Shown here in pieces: positions 1-9,243 of a stretch of DNA of 64,000 bases. The stretch lies in assembly GCA_031549495.1 (NCBI GenBank), contig JAVBPS010000016.1, forward strand, positions 42,160 to 106,159. Direction: 5' to 3'. The position numbers and the translations under genes are program-made. This stretch comes from JAVBOW01 sp031549495. Lineage in GTDB: Bacteria > Bacteroidota > Bacteroidia > Bacteroidales > Rikenellaceae. The notes under the pieces were generated by a model, which saw nothing but the letters and a program-made list of their open reading frames with translations, was not told where the DNA came from and did no database searches. Position 1 is the first letter of the stretch, and every line of letters starts with the position of its first letter.

Positions 1-999
1 CTGGCGCTCCTTGGCGATCATTTTCGGGGTCGTACCGGTGGCGATCACCGCGTGGAAGCCGGAGATGGCCCCGCAGGCGATCGTGATGAAGATGAAGGGA
101 AGCACCGGGCCGCCGATCACCGGGCCGCCGCCCGCGATGAATTGCGTCACGGCGGGCATCTGCAACTGCGGGTGCACGAAGATGATCCCCAGCGCCAGCG
201 CCAGGATCGTACCGATCTTCAAATAAGTGGAGAGGTAGTCGCGCGGCACGAGCAGCAGCCACACGGGCAGCACCGAGGCGAAGAAGCCATAGACGGGAAT
301 GGCGATCGAGATGGTCTTGATATCCCAACTGAACATACTCACGAACCATTCATGCTGCGCCAGGTCATGGCCGAAGATGATCCCGGCGGCCAGCAGCACC
401 ACGCCGAGGATACTGGCGAAGGTGATGCTGCCCGTGCGGTACTTCATGATCACGCCCATCAGCACGGCGATCGGGATGGTCACCACCACCGTGAACAACG
501 ACCAGGGCGCCTCGTGCATGGCGCTGATGCAGGCCAGCGAAAGGCCCGCCAGCGAGAGCACCATGATGAACAGAATGGCGAAACCGGCCACCGCGCCGGT
601 CACCGGGTCGATCTCCTTGGCGGCGATCGTGGCCAGGCTCTGCCCTTTGTGGCGGATCGAGGCGAACATGGTCACCAGGTCGTGCACCGCCCCGCCCAAC
701 ACGCAGCCGATCAGGATCCACAGCGCGCCCGGCAGGAAACCGAACTGCGCGGCCAGCACCGGCCCCACGAGCGGGCCCGCAGCGGCGATGGCGGCGAAAT
801 GGTGTCCGAACAGGACGTTCTTGTTGGTGGGCACGTAGTCGTGGCCGTCGGTGTACCTGATGGCCGGGGTTACGTTCTGATCGCTCAGTTTGAGCACTTT
901 GTTGGCCAGAAAAATGCCGTAGAAGCGGTAGCCGATCGCAAAGATGCAGAGCGATGCGAAGACCAGCGTCAGGGCGTTCATTCCATTTAAGAATTCCAT
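1..999 (-). CDS. cstA: Carbon starvation protein CstA, C-terminal part beyond window
   Basis: This is an inner-membrane transporter of the CstA family, which takes up peptides or pyruvate when carbon is short. The reading frame is open through base 1, so 333 N-terminal codons are seen and the rest lies left of the window. The protein starts MEFLNGMNALTLVF and is almost entirely hydrophobic helices. Family signatures are present: the N-terminal RFYG segment, DGHDYVPTNKNVLFGHHFAA, the GPLVGPVLAAQFG loop near residue 75, and SGFHAVIATGTTPKM near the left edge. The ATG at 997-999 is the only start that keeps the first helix. No PUL function is implied; it is the chromosomal neighbour of PUL-1 on the same strand, 65 bp downstream of the GH3 gene's stop codon. 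Confidence 0.93.
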   Translation of the reverse strand, partial: MEFLNGMNALTLVFASLCIFAIGYRFYGIFLANKVLKLSDQNVTPAIRYTDGHDYVPTNKNVLFGHHFAAIAAAGPLVGPVLAAQFGFLPGALWILIGCVLGGAVHDLVTMFASIRHKGQSLATIAAKEIDPVTGAVAGFAILFIMVLSLAGLSLACISAMHEAPWSLFTVVVTIPIAVLMGVIMKYRTGSITFASILGVVLLAAGIIFGHDLAQHEWFVSMFSWDIKTISIAIPVYGFFASVLPVWLLLVPRDYLSTYLKIGTILALALGIIFVHPQLQMPAVTQFIAGGGPVIGGPVLPFIFITIACGAISGFHAVIATGTTPKMIAKERQ

Positions 1000-1064
1000 G
1001 AGATTTTTGGGATAGCTTCGAAACTAAAATCCGGTAAAAATAGTGATCTTTACGTAAATACCTA

Positions 1065-3269
1065 TTATTCAGCCAGGGAAAACGGAGCGGAAAGGCCCGA
1101 CTGGCTGTCCATGCCCACCGTCAGGGTGAATTTGCCCGGCTCGGCCCGAAGGCGCATATCCGCACCCCAGAAAGCCAGGTCGGCGGTCGTGAGCGTAAAC
1201 TCAACGCGCTCGGAGGCGCCCGGGGCGAGGGTTACCCGAGCGATCCGCTTGAGTTCCTTCACGGGACGGGTCACCGATCCGCCGTGGTCGCGCACGTAGA
1301 GTTGCAGCGCCTGGGTTCCCTCCCTGCGGCCTGTGTTGCGCAGGGTGACGCTCACGCGCAATGTATCGTTCTGACTGATGGAATCGGCCGAAAGGGTCAG
1401 CCCCCCGAGTTCGAAAGTGGTGTACGAGAGGCCGAAACCGAACGGGAAGAGCGGTTTCGATCCGGCGTCCAGGTAGTAGGACGAGTGGCCGAGCACCGAC
1501 TGGCGGGCGTTGACCGGGATCTGCTCGATCGGTTTTTCTTTTCCCGAGGCCGGGCGGCCGGTACTTGAGTGGTTGTAGTAGAGGGGCGACTGGCCGCTCA
1601 TGCGCGGGAAACTGGCGGGCAGTTTGCCCGAGGGGTTCGCCTTCCCGGTGAGGATGTCGGCGATCGCTTCGCCGCCCATCGTGCCGGGGTGCCAGGCGTA
1701 GAGCACGGCCGAGGAGAGGGTGCATTCGCGGGGGATGGCGAGCGGTCGCCCGGCCATGAAGACCGCGACGACCGGGGTTCCGGTGGCGGCCAGGCGCTCC
1801 AGCAGGGCGGTTTGGGCTCCTTGCAATTCGAGCCCTGCCAGCGAGTGCGCCTCGCCCGTAAGGATGGCCTCTTCGCCCAGGAAGAGGATCACGGCGTCGG
1901 CTCCGGCGGCCGCGGCGGCTACGCGGGCGAAATCCGAGGTGTCGCGGTCGCGGCTGTAACGCAAGGCCGGAATGAACTCCACACGCTTGCCGTAGCGCGC
2001 TTTGAGCACGCGGGCGGGAGTGCGGGTCTGCGCCGTGTCGCCGTCCATCGTCCAGGTGCCGAGCTGGTCGTGCGGCGCGTCGGCCAGGGGGCCTGCCACG
2101 ACGATCTTTTTGAAGTTGCCCAAGGGGAGCGTCCCCCGATTGGCGAGCAGCACCACCGACTCTTCGGCCGCCTTGCGGGCTACGGCCAGGTGGGCGTCGC
2201 CGCCTGTCACAGAACGGGCGGCGATCTCCGTGTAGGGGTTATCGAAGAGGCCCAGGCGCATTTTCAGGCGCAGCACACGGCGCACGGCCGCATCCACTTC
2301 CGCCTCTGTCAGGCGGCCCGAGGCGACCAGTTTTTCGATATTTTCGATGTAGATCTTCGAGGACATATCCATGTCTGTTCCGGCTGTAAGCGCCTTCACG
2401 GCGGCATCCGCGCGATCCCCGGCATAGCCGTGCGTCACCAGTTCGCCCACCGCGCCCCAGTCCGAGACCACCACCCCGTCGAAGCCCCACTCGCCGCGCA
2501 GCACGTCGTGCAGCAGAAAGCGGTTGGCGGTACAGGGGATGCCGTCGTTGTCGTTGAAGGCGGTCATTACGCTGGCGCATCCGGCCTGCACGGCCTCGTG
2601 GAAGGGCGGCAGGTAGAACTCGCGCATCTGCCGCTCGGTGAGGTGGGTGGCGTTGTAGTCGCGGCCTCCTTCGGCGGCGCCGTAACCTACGAAATGCTTG
2701 ACGCAGGCGGCCATCGACGAGGGATCGGCCAGCTCTTTCCCCTGGTAGCCTTCGACCACGGCGGCGGCCATCACCGCGTTCAGGTAGGTGTCCTCGCCGA
2801 AACCTTCGGCGATCCGGCCCCAGCGGGCGTCGCGCGAAATGTCGGCCATCGGGGCGAACGACCAGCGGATACCGTGCTCCGTAGCCTCGGCGGCGGCCAT
2901 GCGCGCTCCTTGTTTAACAAGTTCAGGGTCAAAGGTCGCGGCCTGCCCCAGCGGAATGGGAAGCATCGTTTTAAAACCATGCACCACGTCGCGGGCAAAG
3001 ACCAGCGGGATGCGCGCGGGAGACTCTTCGCAGGCGATGCGCTGCAATTCGTTCACCATCACCGGGTCCATAACGTTCATCACAGAACCTAACTCCCCGC
3101 GGCGGATCAACTCTTTGAGTTGGTCGATCGTGCCGCGGCCGTCGAGCTGGTTGAGTTGCCCCGCTTTTTCGTGCAGGGTCATGCGGCCGAGCAGGCTGTC
3201 GATGCGCGTTTCGTGCTGCGCGGCGCAGAACACCGGGCAGAGCAGGAATATAAAGAACAGTCGTTTCAT
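1065..3269 (-). CDS. bglX: Family 3 glycoside hydrolase (BglX-like beta-glucosidase)
   Basis: Secreted GH3 exo-beta-glycosidase of 734 residues, predicted to trim oligosaccharides in the periplasm. A signal peptide (MKRLFFIFLLCPVFCAAQ) is followed by the GH3 N-terminal TIM barrel, with KHF at 191-193 and the nucleophile in VVSDWGAV (Asp270). The GH3 C-terminal alpha/beta domain and a fibronectin III-like domain ending at the C-terminus follow. The frame stays open far upstream, but the ATG at 3267-3269 gives the signal peptide and overlaps the stop of the upstream oxidoreductase as ATGA, so translation of the two is probably coupled. Its specificity (beta-glucoside, xyloside or another) cannot be told from sequence. 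It is the last gene of PUL-1. Confidence 0.93.
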   Translation of the reverse strand: MKRLFFIFLLCPVFCAAQHETRIDSLLGRMTLHEKAGQLNQLDGRGTIDQLKELIRRGELGSVMNVMDPVMVNELQRIACEESPARIPLVFARDVVHGFKTMLPIPLGQAATFDPELVKQGARMAAAEATEHGIRWSFAPMADISRDARWGRIAEGFGEDTYLNAVMAAAVVEGYQGKELADPSSMAACVKHFVGYGAAEGGRDYNATHLTERQMREFYLPPFHEAVQAGCASVMTAFNDNDGIPCTANRFLLHDVLRGEWGFDGVVVSDWGAVGELVTHGYAGDRADAAVKALTAGTDMDMSSKIYIENIEKLVASGRLTEAEVDAAVRRVLRLKMRLGLFDNPYTEIAARSVTGGDAHLAVARKAAEESVVLLANRGTLPLGNFKKIVVAGPLADAPHDQLGTWTMDGDTAQTRTPARVLKARYGKRVEFIPALRYSRDRDTSDFARVAAAAAGADAVILFLGEEAILTGEAHSLAGLELQGAQTALLERLAATGTPVVAVFMAGRPLAIPRECTLSSAVLYAWHPGTMGGEAIADILTGKANPSGKLPASFPRMSGQSPLYYNHSSTGRPASGKEKPIEQIPVNARQSVLGHSSYYLDAGSKPLFPFGFGLSYTTFELGGLTLSADSISQNDTLRVSVTLRNTGRREGTQALQLYVRDHGGSVTRPVKELKRIARVTLAPGASERVEFTLTTADLAFWGADMRLRAEPGKFTLTVGMDSQSGLSAPFSLAE

Positions 3270-5248
3270 CGGCGGGCGGCGGGGACGAGGAGTACGGCAT
3301 CGGCGGCGAGAGTCCCCTTTTCGGGAGAGGAAACCTCGATCCATGCATCGGCCCCGGTGAAATCGAACGAGCCCAGGGCGATCCATTCGCCCGTGGTCTG
3401 GCCTTCGATATGAATATCCTTTTTGTCGATGGCCGTCTGGCGGGCCTCCGCGCCGTCGAACACGGTGAACAGGATGCGCGAGGGGGTGTCGGCCGCCGGG
3501 CGGTGGCAATAAGTATAAACCGTGTAAGTCCCCTGTTTCACCCCCGCAAGCGGGAAACGGACCGGGGCGCCAGGCTCGGTGCAGACCAGGTACGAGGGGC
3601 CGTAGCCGCCCGGTTTGGAAACCCGTTTCCAGCCTTTGAGCGCCGCCGCGTCGAGCGAGGCGTCGTCTGAAAGGATGTCCGCGGGGGTGCCGTCCAGCAG
3701 CGGGTCTTCGAGCAGGCGTCGCTGCAACGCGGCCACGTCCACCTGATGCACGTCGCCCGAGGCGAGCGCATCCGACGCGGCCAGTGCGGCCGACTGGGCC
3801 AGCACCATGAAGACGGGCTCCATGCGGATCGACCCGTAGGCGATATGGCTGGCCGAGAGGCAGACCGGCACGAGCAGGTTGCGGCATTCGCCCTGTCTGG
3901 GGACGATCGAACGGTAGGAAACCGGGTAGGGAAGCCCGCCGCCGATCTCCACGTTGCCCTCGTTCTTGACCATCTTCACGCCGTCCTTCTCGACCACGAT
4001 CCGGCGGCAGTTGTGCGAGTCCATCGTGTAGGCGGCCATGCCCACGCCGTCCCCGACCGTGGTCTTGCCCTCGCAGTCGGCCTGGGTCATCACGTAATCG
4101 GAGACCATGCGGCGCACCTCACGCACGTAGAGCTGCGGGGTCCAGTGGCCGGTCTGCGTGTATTCGTCTTTCGGGTAGCCCCAGCGGAGCATCTGCTCGC
4201 GCAACTCCTGCGGCACGCGCTCGTCATGGCCGTAGAACCATAAAAGGCCCTGCGTGTAGTCCGTATGCGCCCGGATGATCGCCGCGCGCTCGTCGTAGGA
4301 GGCTTCGGGGTAGGCGTGGTTCATGCCGATCATGTCCGTCGAGAAACCGCCGCGGTTATTGATGTCGGTTTTGCGGTTGGGCATGGCGCTCCAGATGAAA
4401 TAGTGGTTCAGTTCGCGCCGCTCGGGCGTGGCGGCCAGCAGGCGCAGCAGCAGCTCGTAGCGGGTCGAGTCGTAATCCGCCGGGCGGGTGATGGGGACCA
4501 TATTGTCCGGGTCGTCCGTCAGGCAGATGCGGTAGTTGTAGGCCTGGACGCTTCGATCGCCCGTGCCGTCCGCGATTTCCGCCCCATCGCCGATGCCCCA
4601 GAGCAGGCCGCTCGCCGGGTCGCCGGGAGTGCGGTAGGGGTCGATGCCGTCGGGGAACTGGTGGCCTTTCATCAGTTGCACACCGTTGTAGGTCTCCCCG
4701 TACAGCGAGTTATCCTCGCGGCCCACGGTGTAGGATACCCCGGCGCGGGCCATCAGGTCGCCCTCATACGAACAGTCGATGAACATGCGGGCGCTCACTT
4801 CGCGGCCCGGGCCGCTGCCGTCGGAGGATTCCAGGCGGATGGAGCGGATCGAGCCTTTGCGCACATCGGCCTGCGCGATGCGGTGACCACGCAGCACCTC
4901 GATCCCTTCGGCGTACTTTTCAAAGACGGCTTCGGCGGCCGAGGGTTCGAAGATCCATTGCTCCAGGCTGCCGTAATGGGCGCCCAGGCGGCGGTAGAAA
5001 TCTTTCGACATCCCGGTGACCACCTGTTTGTTGCCGATGTCGGTGTAGCCCAGGCCGCCCGACGAGAGGCCGCCGAGGCGCTGGCCCGGCTCGATGAGGA
5101 TCACCGTGTGCCCCAGGCGGCGGGCCGCGTCGGCCGCGATCACGCCCGCGGAGTTGCCGCCGTAGACGCAGATGTCGTACTCGGGGGCTTTGGCGCACGA
5201 CACGGCGGCGAGGGCCGCGAGCGTGGCTGCGAACAATATTTTTTTCAT
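3266..5248 (-). CDS. Exported FAD-dependent oxidoreductase with golvesin-like C-terminal domain
   Basis: A 660-residue FAD_oxidored-family protein with a lipoprotein signal (MKKILFAATLAALAAVSC, lipid site Cys18). The Rossmann motif for FAD is YGGNSAGV at 29-36. The family hallmarks CSYEGDLM (near 155), a GREDN...YGETYNG stretch, and SIRMEPVFMVLAQSAA near the end of the FAD domain are all visible. Residues from about 545 resemble the golvesin/xanthan-lyase C-terminal beta domain (YTVYTYCHRPAAD ... ADAVLLVP), a likely carbohydrate-binding part. Its substrate is unknown; these proteins recur in PULs without an established role. It overlaps the downstream GH3 by 4 bp. A start further upstream exists but would hide the signal peptide. 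A paralogue lies at 10596-12242. Confidence 0.85.
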   Translation of the reverse strand: MKKILFAATLAALAAVSCAKAPEYDICVYGGNSAGVIAADAARRLGHTVILIEPGQRLGGLSSGGLGYTDIGNKQVVTGMSKDFYRRLGAHYGSLEQWIFEPSAAEAVFEKYAEGIEVLRGHRIAQADVRKGSIRSIRLESSDGSGPGREVSARMFIDCSYEGDLMARAGVSYTVGREDNSLYGETYNGVQLMKGHQFPDGIDPYRTPGDPASGLLWGIGDGAEIADGTGDRSVQAYNYRICLTDDPDNMVPITRPADYDSTRYELLLRLLAATPERRELNHYFIWSAMPNRKTDINNRGGFSTDMIGMNHAYPEASYDERAAIIRAHTDYTQGLLWFYGHDERVPQELREQMLRWGYPKDEYTQTGHWTPQLYVREVRRMVSDYVMTQADCEGKTTVGDGVGMAAYTMDSHNCRRIVVEKDGVKMVKNEGNVEIGGGLPYPVSYRSIVPRQGECRNLLVPVCLSASHIAYGSIRMEPVFMVLAQSAALAASDALASGDVHQVDVAALQRRLLEDPLLDGTPADILSDDASLDAAALKGWKRVSKPGGYGPSYLVCTEPGAPVRFPLAGVKQGTYTVYTYCHRPAADTPSRILFTVFDGAEARQTAIDKKDIHIEGQTTGEWIALGSFDFTGADAWIEVSSPEKGTLAADAVLLVPAARR

Positions 5249-5284
5249 GGTTGGTGAATTATTCGGATTATGTTTTTTGATTCT

Positions 5285-5610
5285 GTCACTCTGTTTCGGC
5301 TGAGGCCGACTCACTTTTTGCCTTGATGCAAAAAGTAACCAAAAAAATCAAGGCGCCGCGCTCCGGTTTACCCGCTTACGGGTTTCCGGAGCGAGTCGAC
5401 CGGAAATTCCATTGCGCGCAGGCCACATCGCACGCCTCCGCTGGCGCTCCGGCCTCCCATTCCAGTTTCCGGTCTTGGTCACTCCGAAAACCCTGGCGGG
5501 TCCCAAACCTCTCGCTTAAGGCGCCGGCCCCGCCTTCGGCTACCGACGGTGGGGTTCCCGGAAACGATTCCGTAGGGGCCCCCTCGCGGGTGCCCGCAAG
5601 AAATGTTTAA
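5285..5610. repeat. Intergenic repeat-like stretch between FAD oxidoreductase and second GH3
   Basis: The 371-bp gap 5249-5619 holds no credible gene. It begins with a perfect 9-bp hairpin, ACTTTTTGC/GCAAAAAGT at 5313-5336, followed by an A-rich and then a GC-rich stretch. From memory, near-identical stretches occur between genes in many Bacteroidota genomes and are often mis-called as short proteins; that is recollection, not a search result. The hairpin could be an mRNA processing or stabilising structure between two PUL-1 genes. The plus-strand open frame at 5323-5610 is rejected as a gene. Confidence 0.5.
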
Positions 5611-5619
5611 CTTCAACTC

Positions 5620-7884
5620 TTAATCTCCATAATTTATGGCGGTTTTGATGAGCGCTGCGTCGCGAGAGGAACCCCCGGCCATCACGGTGAACGCGCCGGG
5701 TTCGAGCCTCAGTTTGCCGTCGGGGCCGTAGTAGGAAAAATCGGCGGCGGCGAGGGTGAAGGTGACGCTTTTTTTCTCTCCGGGAGCGAGGGCGACGCGT
5801 AGGAAACCTTTCAGTTCCTTCACCGGGCGGGTGAAGGTCGACACGTCGTCGCGCAGGTAGAGCTGCACCACCTCCTCGCCCGCGCGGGTGCCGGTGTTGG
5901 CTACCTGCACGGTCACCGTGTAGGGCAACTGGCCTTCGACTTTCAGGTCGCTGTACGCGAAGCTGGTGTACGAGAGGCCGTGGCCGAAGGGGTAGAGCGG
6001 GTCGCGCGTCCCGTCGATCCAGGTGCGGAAATACTGGGTGGGTTTGTAATTGTAGTAAATGGGGGTCTGGCCGACGTGCGCGGGCAGGGTCATGGGCAAC
6101 TTGCCGCTCGGGTTGACCGCGCCGAAAAGCACTTCGCCCACGGCCTGGCCGCCCGTCGAGCCGGGTTCCCAGGCCTGCACCAGCGCGGGGACGTTGTCGG
6201 CGATCCACTTCACGGCCAGCGGGCGGCCGGTCACCAGGACCACCACCACGGGCTTGCCGGTGGCGTGGATCGCTTCGACCAACTCCTGCTGGCGGCCCCA
6301 CAGGGTGATGTCCCAGCGGTCGCGGTTCTCGCCGCAGGTCTTCTCGGTCCAATGTTCGCGGAAGGAGTCCTCGCCGACCACGACGATCGTCAGGTCGCAT
6401 GCGCGGGCCTTCGCGACGGCTGCGCGTACGGCCTGATCGCTGATCGTGCGCAGATTCCAGCCCACATCGGCGAATTCGACCGCGGCCCCCTGGGCGCGGA
6501 TGCCGTCCAGGATCGTCGTGTAGTTTTCGCGGGGCTGGTCGAAGACCCAGTCGCCCATCGTGGCCTGGCAGTCGGCATTGGGGCCGGTGACCAGGATCTT
6601 TTTATATTTCGTTTTATCCAGGGGCAGGATGCCGTCGTTTTTCAGCAGCACGATCGATCGGCGGGCGAGTTCGAGGGCCGTATTGCGGTGCCCGGCCGAA
6701 AAAACGGTCTGTTTCGCCGCGGCCGGGTCGGTATAGCGGTTTTCGAAGAGGCCCAGGCGGAATTTCGCTTCGAGGATCTTACGGCACGCCTCGTCGACGC
6801 GCGAAGCGGGCAGGCGGCCCTCTTCGATCAGTTCCTTCATATCCTGCGCGAATTCGGGGCCGTGCATGTGGACGTCCACCCCGGCCAGGACAGAGAGCAG
6901 GAAAGCCTCTTTCGTGTTGGCCGCCACGCGGTGTTTGGAAGCGATCGCCTCCATATCCATCCAGTCGCTCACGGAGATTCCGGCGAAACCGTACTCGCGG
7001 CGCATCACGTACTCCATCAGCCAACTGCTGCTGTGGCACGGCACGCCGTTGAGTTCGTTATGCGCTGGCATCATCGACCAGGGTTGCGCCTGCTCGACAG
7101 CCGCTTTGAACGGCGGCAGGAAAGCGTTGCGCAATTCGCCTTCGCCCATCTCGACCGGGGCGGCGTTCGTGCCGTTGTTGGGCACGCCACCCGCCACCAG
7201 GTGCTTCACGCAGGCCAGCGCGCCGGCGTCCTGCAATCCGCGGACGGTCGCCACGCCCATCGCCGAGACCAGGCACGGGTCTTCGCCGAAACACTCTCCC
7301 ACCCGGCCCCAACGCGCGTCGCGGGCGATCTCGATGTTGGGCGCGAAGGCCCAATGCGAGCCCGTGGCGCGCATCTCGACGGCGGTCTGGCGGGCGGACT
7401 GCTCCACCAGCGCCGGGTCGAACGTAGATGCCAAGCCTATCGGCGAGGGGTAGATGGTCGAACCGCGCACCAGGCCGTTGCCGTGGATGGCGTCGATACC
7501 GATCAGCACAGGGATTTTTAAACGGCTTTCGGCGGCCAGCTTTTGCAGGTGGTCGGCTTCGGTGGCCGTGAGCACGTGCAGGAAAGAACCGATCTCGCCG
7601 CGGGCGGTCATCGCTTCCACATCGTAGGAGCTAAGGCCCTTGTAGAAGGCGCGGGCGTGGCCGGCGGCCAGTTCCTCGGCCGTGGCGTTCTTTTCGGCTT
7701 CGCGCATGTGGGCCAGCCCGACGTACTGGCACATCTGGCCGATCTTTTCGTCGAGGGTCATGCGCTCCATCAGGTCGTCGACACGTCGTTCGACGGGTTG
7801 TTTCGGATCGAGGTAGAGGGGGCCGACAGCCGACACGCCTGAGGCGGCCACCGCGACAACGGCGGCCAAAAGGATATGTTTCAT
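5620..7884 (-). CDS. Family 3 glycoside hydrolase (BglX-like)
   Basis: Second GH3 of PUL-1, 754 residues, exported by an N-terminal signal (MKHILLAAVVAVAASGVSA). It has the full GH3 layout: N-terminal barrel with KHL at 227-229 and the nucleophile in SVSDWMDM (Asp307), the C-terminal sandwich domain, and a fibronectin III-like domain. ATG at 7882-7884 is preferred to the in-frame TTG two codons upstream because it starts the signal peptide directly. It differs clearly from the GH3 at 1065-3269, so the two probably cleave different linkages or chain ends. A strong terminator lies upstream of it (7904-7940), so it may be expressed less than the SusC-proximal genes or from a promoter of its own. 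Confidence 0.93.
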   Translation of the reverse strand: MKHILLAAVVAVAASGVSAVGPLYLDPKQPVERRVDDLMERMTLDEKIGQMCQYVGLAHMREAEKNATAEELAAGHARAFYKGLSSYDVEAMTARGEIGSFLHVLTATEADHLQKLAAESRLKIPVLIGIDAIHGNGLVRGSTIYPSPIGLASTFDPALVEQSARQTAVEMRATGSHWAFAPNIEIARDARWGRVGECFGEDPCLVSAMGVATVRGLQDAGALACVKHLVAGGVPNNGTNAAPVEMGEGELRNAFLPPFKAAVEQAQPWSMMPAHNELNGVPCHSSSWLMEYVMRREYGFAGISVSDWMDMEAIASKHRVAANTKEAFLLSVLAGVDVHMHGPEFAQDMKELIEEGRLPASRVDEACRKILEAKFRLGLFENRYTDPAAAKQTVFSAGHRNTALELARRSIVLLKNDGILPLDKTKYKKILVTGPNADCQATMGDWVFDQPRENYTTILDGIRAQGAAVEFADVGWNLRTISDQAVRAAVAKARACDLTIVVVGEDSFREHWTEKTCGENRDRWDITLWGRQQELVEAIHATGKPVVVVLVTGRPLAVKWIADNVPALVQAWEPGSTGGQAVGEVLFGAVNPSGKLPMTLPAHVGQTPIYYNYKPTQYFRTWIDGTRDPLYPFGHGLSYTSFAYSDLKVEGQLPYTVTVQVANTGTRAGEEVVQLYLRDDVSTFTRPVKELKGFLRVALAPGEKKSVTFTLAAADFSYYGPDGKLRLEPGAFTVMAGGSSRDAALIKTAINYGD

Positions 7885-7903
7885 CAGCAAACTAAATTAA
7901 AGT

Positions 7904-7940
7904 AAAAAAACCGTCCCCGCCCGGAGCGGACGGGGACGGT
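7904..7940 (-). terminator. Rho-independent terminator after the PUL-1 lipoprotein gene
   Basis: On the minus strand a 10-bp perfect stem (ACCGTCCCCG/CGGGGACGGT, 7910-7919 with 7931-7940, GC-rich loop) is followed by seven T residues. It lies 14 bp after the stop of the lipoprotein gene at 7955-9226 and splits PUL-1 into a SusC-proximal part and a distal GH3/oxidoreductase part. Confidence 0.85.
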
Positions 7941-7954
7941 CTGAAAAAGTCGTG

Positions 7955-9226
7955 TTACGGGGTTGGTTTCTGGATCTTGTAGTCGAAGGTCACCTTACCC
8001 GTGTTGGCCGTGGCGCGGTCGATGATCCGGATCACGCCGTAGAGGCCCGATTCGGTCAGGAAAGCGATGCATGAACCCTCGGCGATGCCTGTGCCGACGA
8101 ACAGGGCGGCCGTGAAAGTCGAATTCTCATAAGTGTCTTCGAGTTTCTGGCGGGTATCGAGTGCGGCGAACTGGCTGTCCGTAAGGGCTTCGGTCAAGAG
8201 GAGTTTCTTGAAGTAGGTGTTTCTGCGTACACTCCACGCGGAGATGATGTCGGTGGTCGCGTTGCCGCCGAGGATACCGATGGTAGCGGCGTTGTAGATG
8301 TTGTTCAGGTTGGTGTTCCCCGGAGCCGAGATCGTAAAGCCCTGGCCGCCCGAACCGCTGAAGAAGAACGTAATGTCCAGCAGCGGGCAAACGTCTGCCG
8401 CACCTGCGCCGGTCGTCTTGTAGACGGTTCCTGTTTCGGCGTCGAGGAAGTGGCCTTCGCCCTCCTGCGCCACATAACGGTGGTACCCCATGACCTTGCC
8501 GTAATAGGAATCCACTTCGTCCGAAACGGGCGCTTTGACCGTGGCGGAATAGGGCTCCGTGACGATGGCCCCGTTGCTGTCCATCACCTGCAACAGGAAA
8601 GCGAGCGTCTGCCCGGTCTGTCCCGCGGTCGGCGTGTAGGCGAAGGTGTAGGTACAGGAGTTGGGGTCGGTGAACGTGGTCACTTTCGAGCCCTCGACCT
8701 CCACGCCGCCCAGCAGCAGCACGATCTGGTGCAGGGGCAGGGCCGAGGTCACCGCGATGTCGAACGTCGTTTCAACACCGGCGGTCATTTCCGCGGGGGC
8801 GTCAGCCGGGATCGTGATCCCGATCTGGGCCGGGGCGGCGACGATGTAGACCGGGTATTCGACCTTGACGATGCGCCCGGTCGAGCCTTCGATGTGCACC
8901 ACGAAGTCGATGGTCGAACCCGTCTGGGCGGGTTGCACGGTATAGGTGAACGAATAGGCGGCCTCGGTGGCCCCTTCCGGGAAGGTCTGGCGGCTGCCGG
9001 CGACCTCCTGATCGTTCAGGAAAGTGATGGCACCCACGATCGGCTCGGCCGAGGTGAGGGTCATGTCATAGGTGAGCACATCGCCCGGGATGGCTGTGAA
9101 GGGTGCGGTGCCTGCGAGCGAGACGTTGATGATCTGCTTGGGTGCGCTATCGCTTCCCGCGTCGTCCTTGCACGAGAAAAGCAGGACGCCGAGCATGAGC
9201 ATTGCCGTAAATCTCAATGTTTTCAT
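7955..9226 (-). CDS. Surface lipoprotein with two Ig-like repeats, probable glycan-binding protein
   Basis: A 423-residue lipoprotein (MKTLRFTAMLMLGVLLFSC, lipid site Cys19). After the signal come two similar beta-rich repeats, about residues 33-130 and 135-230. Each has a pattern ending in a Tyr/Phe-rich strand (AAYSFTYTVQPAQTG and CTYTFAYTPTAGQTG), typical of stacked Ig-like domains. The C-terminal 190 residues (from VDSYYGKVMGYHR) form a separate domain I do not recognise. Position and architecture fit the SusE/SusF or surface glycan-binding role in a PUL: holding polysaccharide at the cell surface for the endo-enzyme encoded just upstream. The binding assignment is inference from context; no catalytic motif is visible. 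Confidence 0.72.
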   Translation of the reverse strand: MKTLRFTAMLMLGVLLFSCKDDAGSDSAPKQIINVSLAGTAPFTAIPGDVLTYDMTLTSAEPIVGAITFLNDQEVAGSRQTFPEGATEAAYSFTYTVQPAQTGSTIDFVVHIEGSTGRIVKVEYPVYIVAAPAQIGITIPADAPAEMTAGVETTFDIAVTSALPLHQIVLLLGGVEVEGSKVTTFTDPNSCTYTFAYTPTAGQTGQTLAFLLQVMDSNGAIVTEPYSATVKAPVSDEVDSYYGKVMGYHRYVAQEGEGHFLDAETGTVYKTTGAGAADVCPLLDITFFFSGSGGQGFTISAPGNTNLNNIYNAATIGILGGNATTDIISAWSVRRNTYFKKLLLTEALTDSQFAALDTRQKLEDTYENSTFTAALFVGTGIAEGSCIAFLTESGLYGVIRIIDRATANTGKVTFDYKIQKPTP

Positions 9227-9243
9227 GGCTTATGCGTTTTGGA

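Noticed and set aside
1569..3092. 507-codon plus-strand frame opposite the GH3 gene
   Set aside because: His/Gly/Ala/Arg-rich shadow of a GC-rich gene; the minus-strand GH3 with intact catalytic motifs is the real gene.
5323..5610. 95-codon plus-strand open frame between PUL-1 genes
   Set aside because: It lies in the repeat-like intergenic stretch, has no recognisable domain, and opposes the operon; such frames are common artefacts.
5980..7521. 513-codon plus-strand frame opposite the second GH3
   Set aside because: Same kind of antisense shadow, without domain or start signal.
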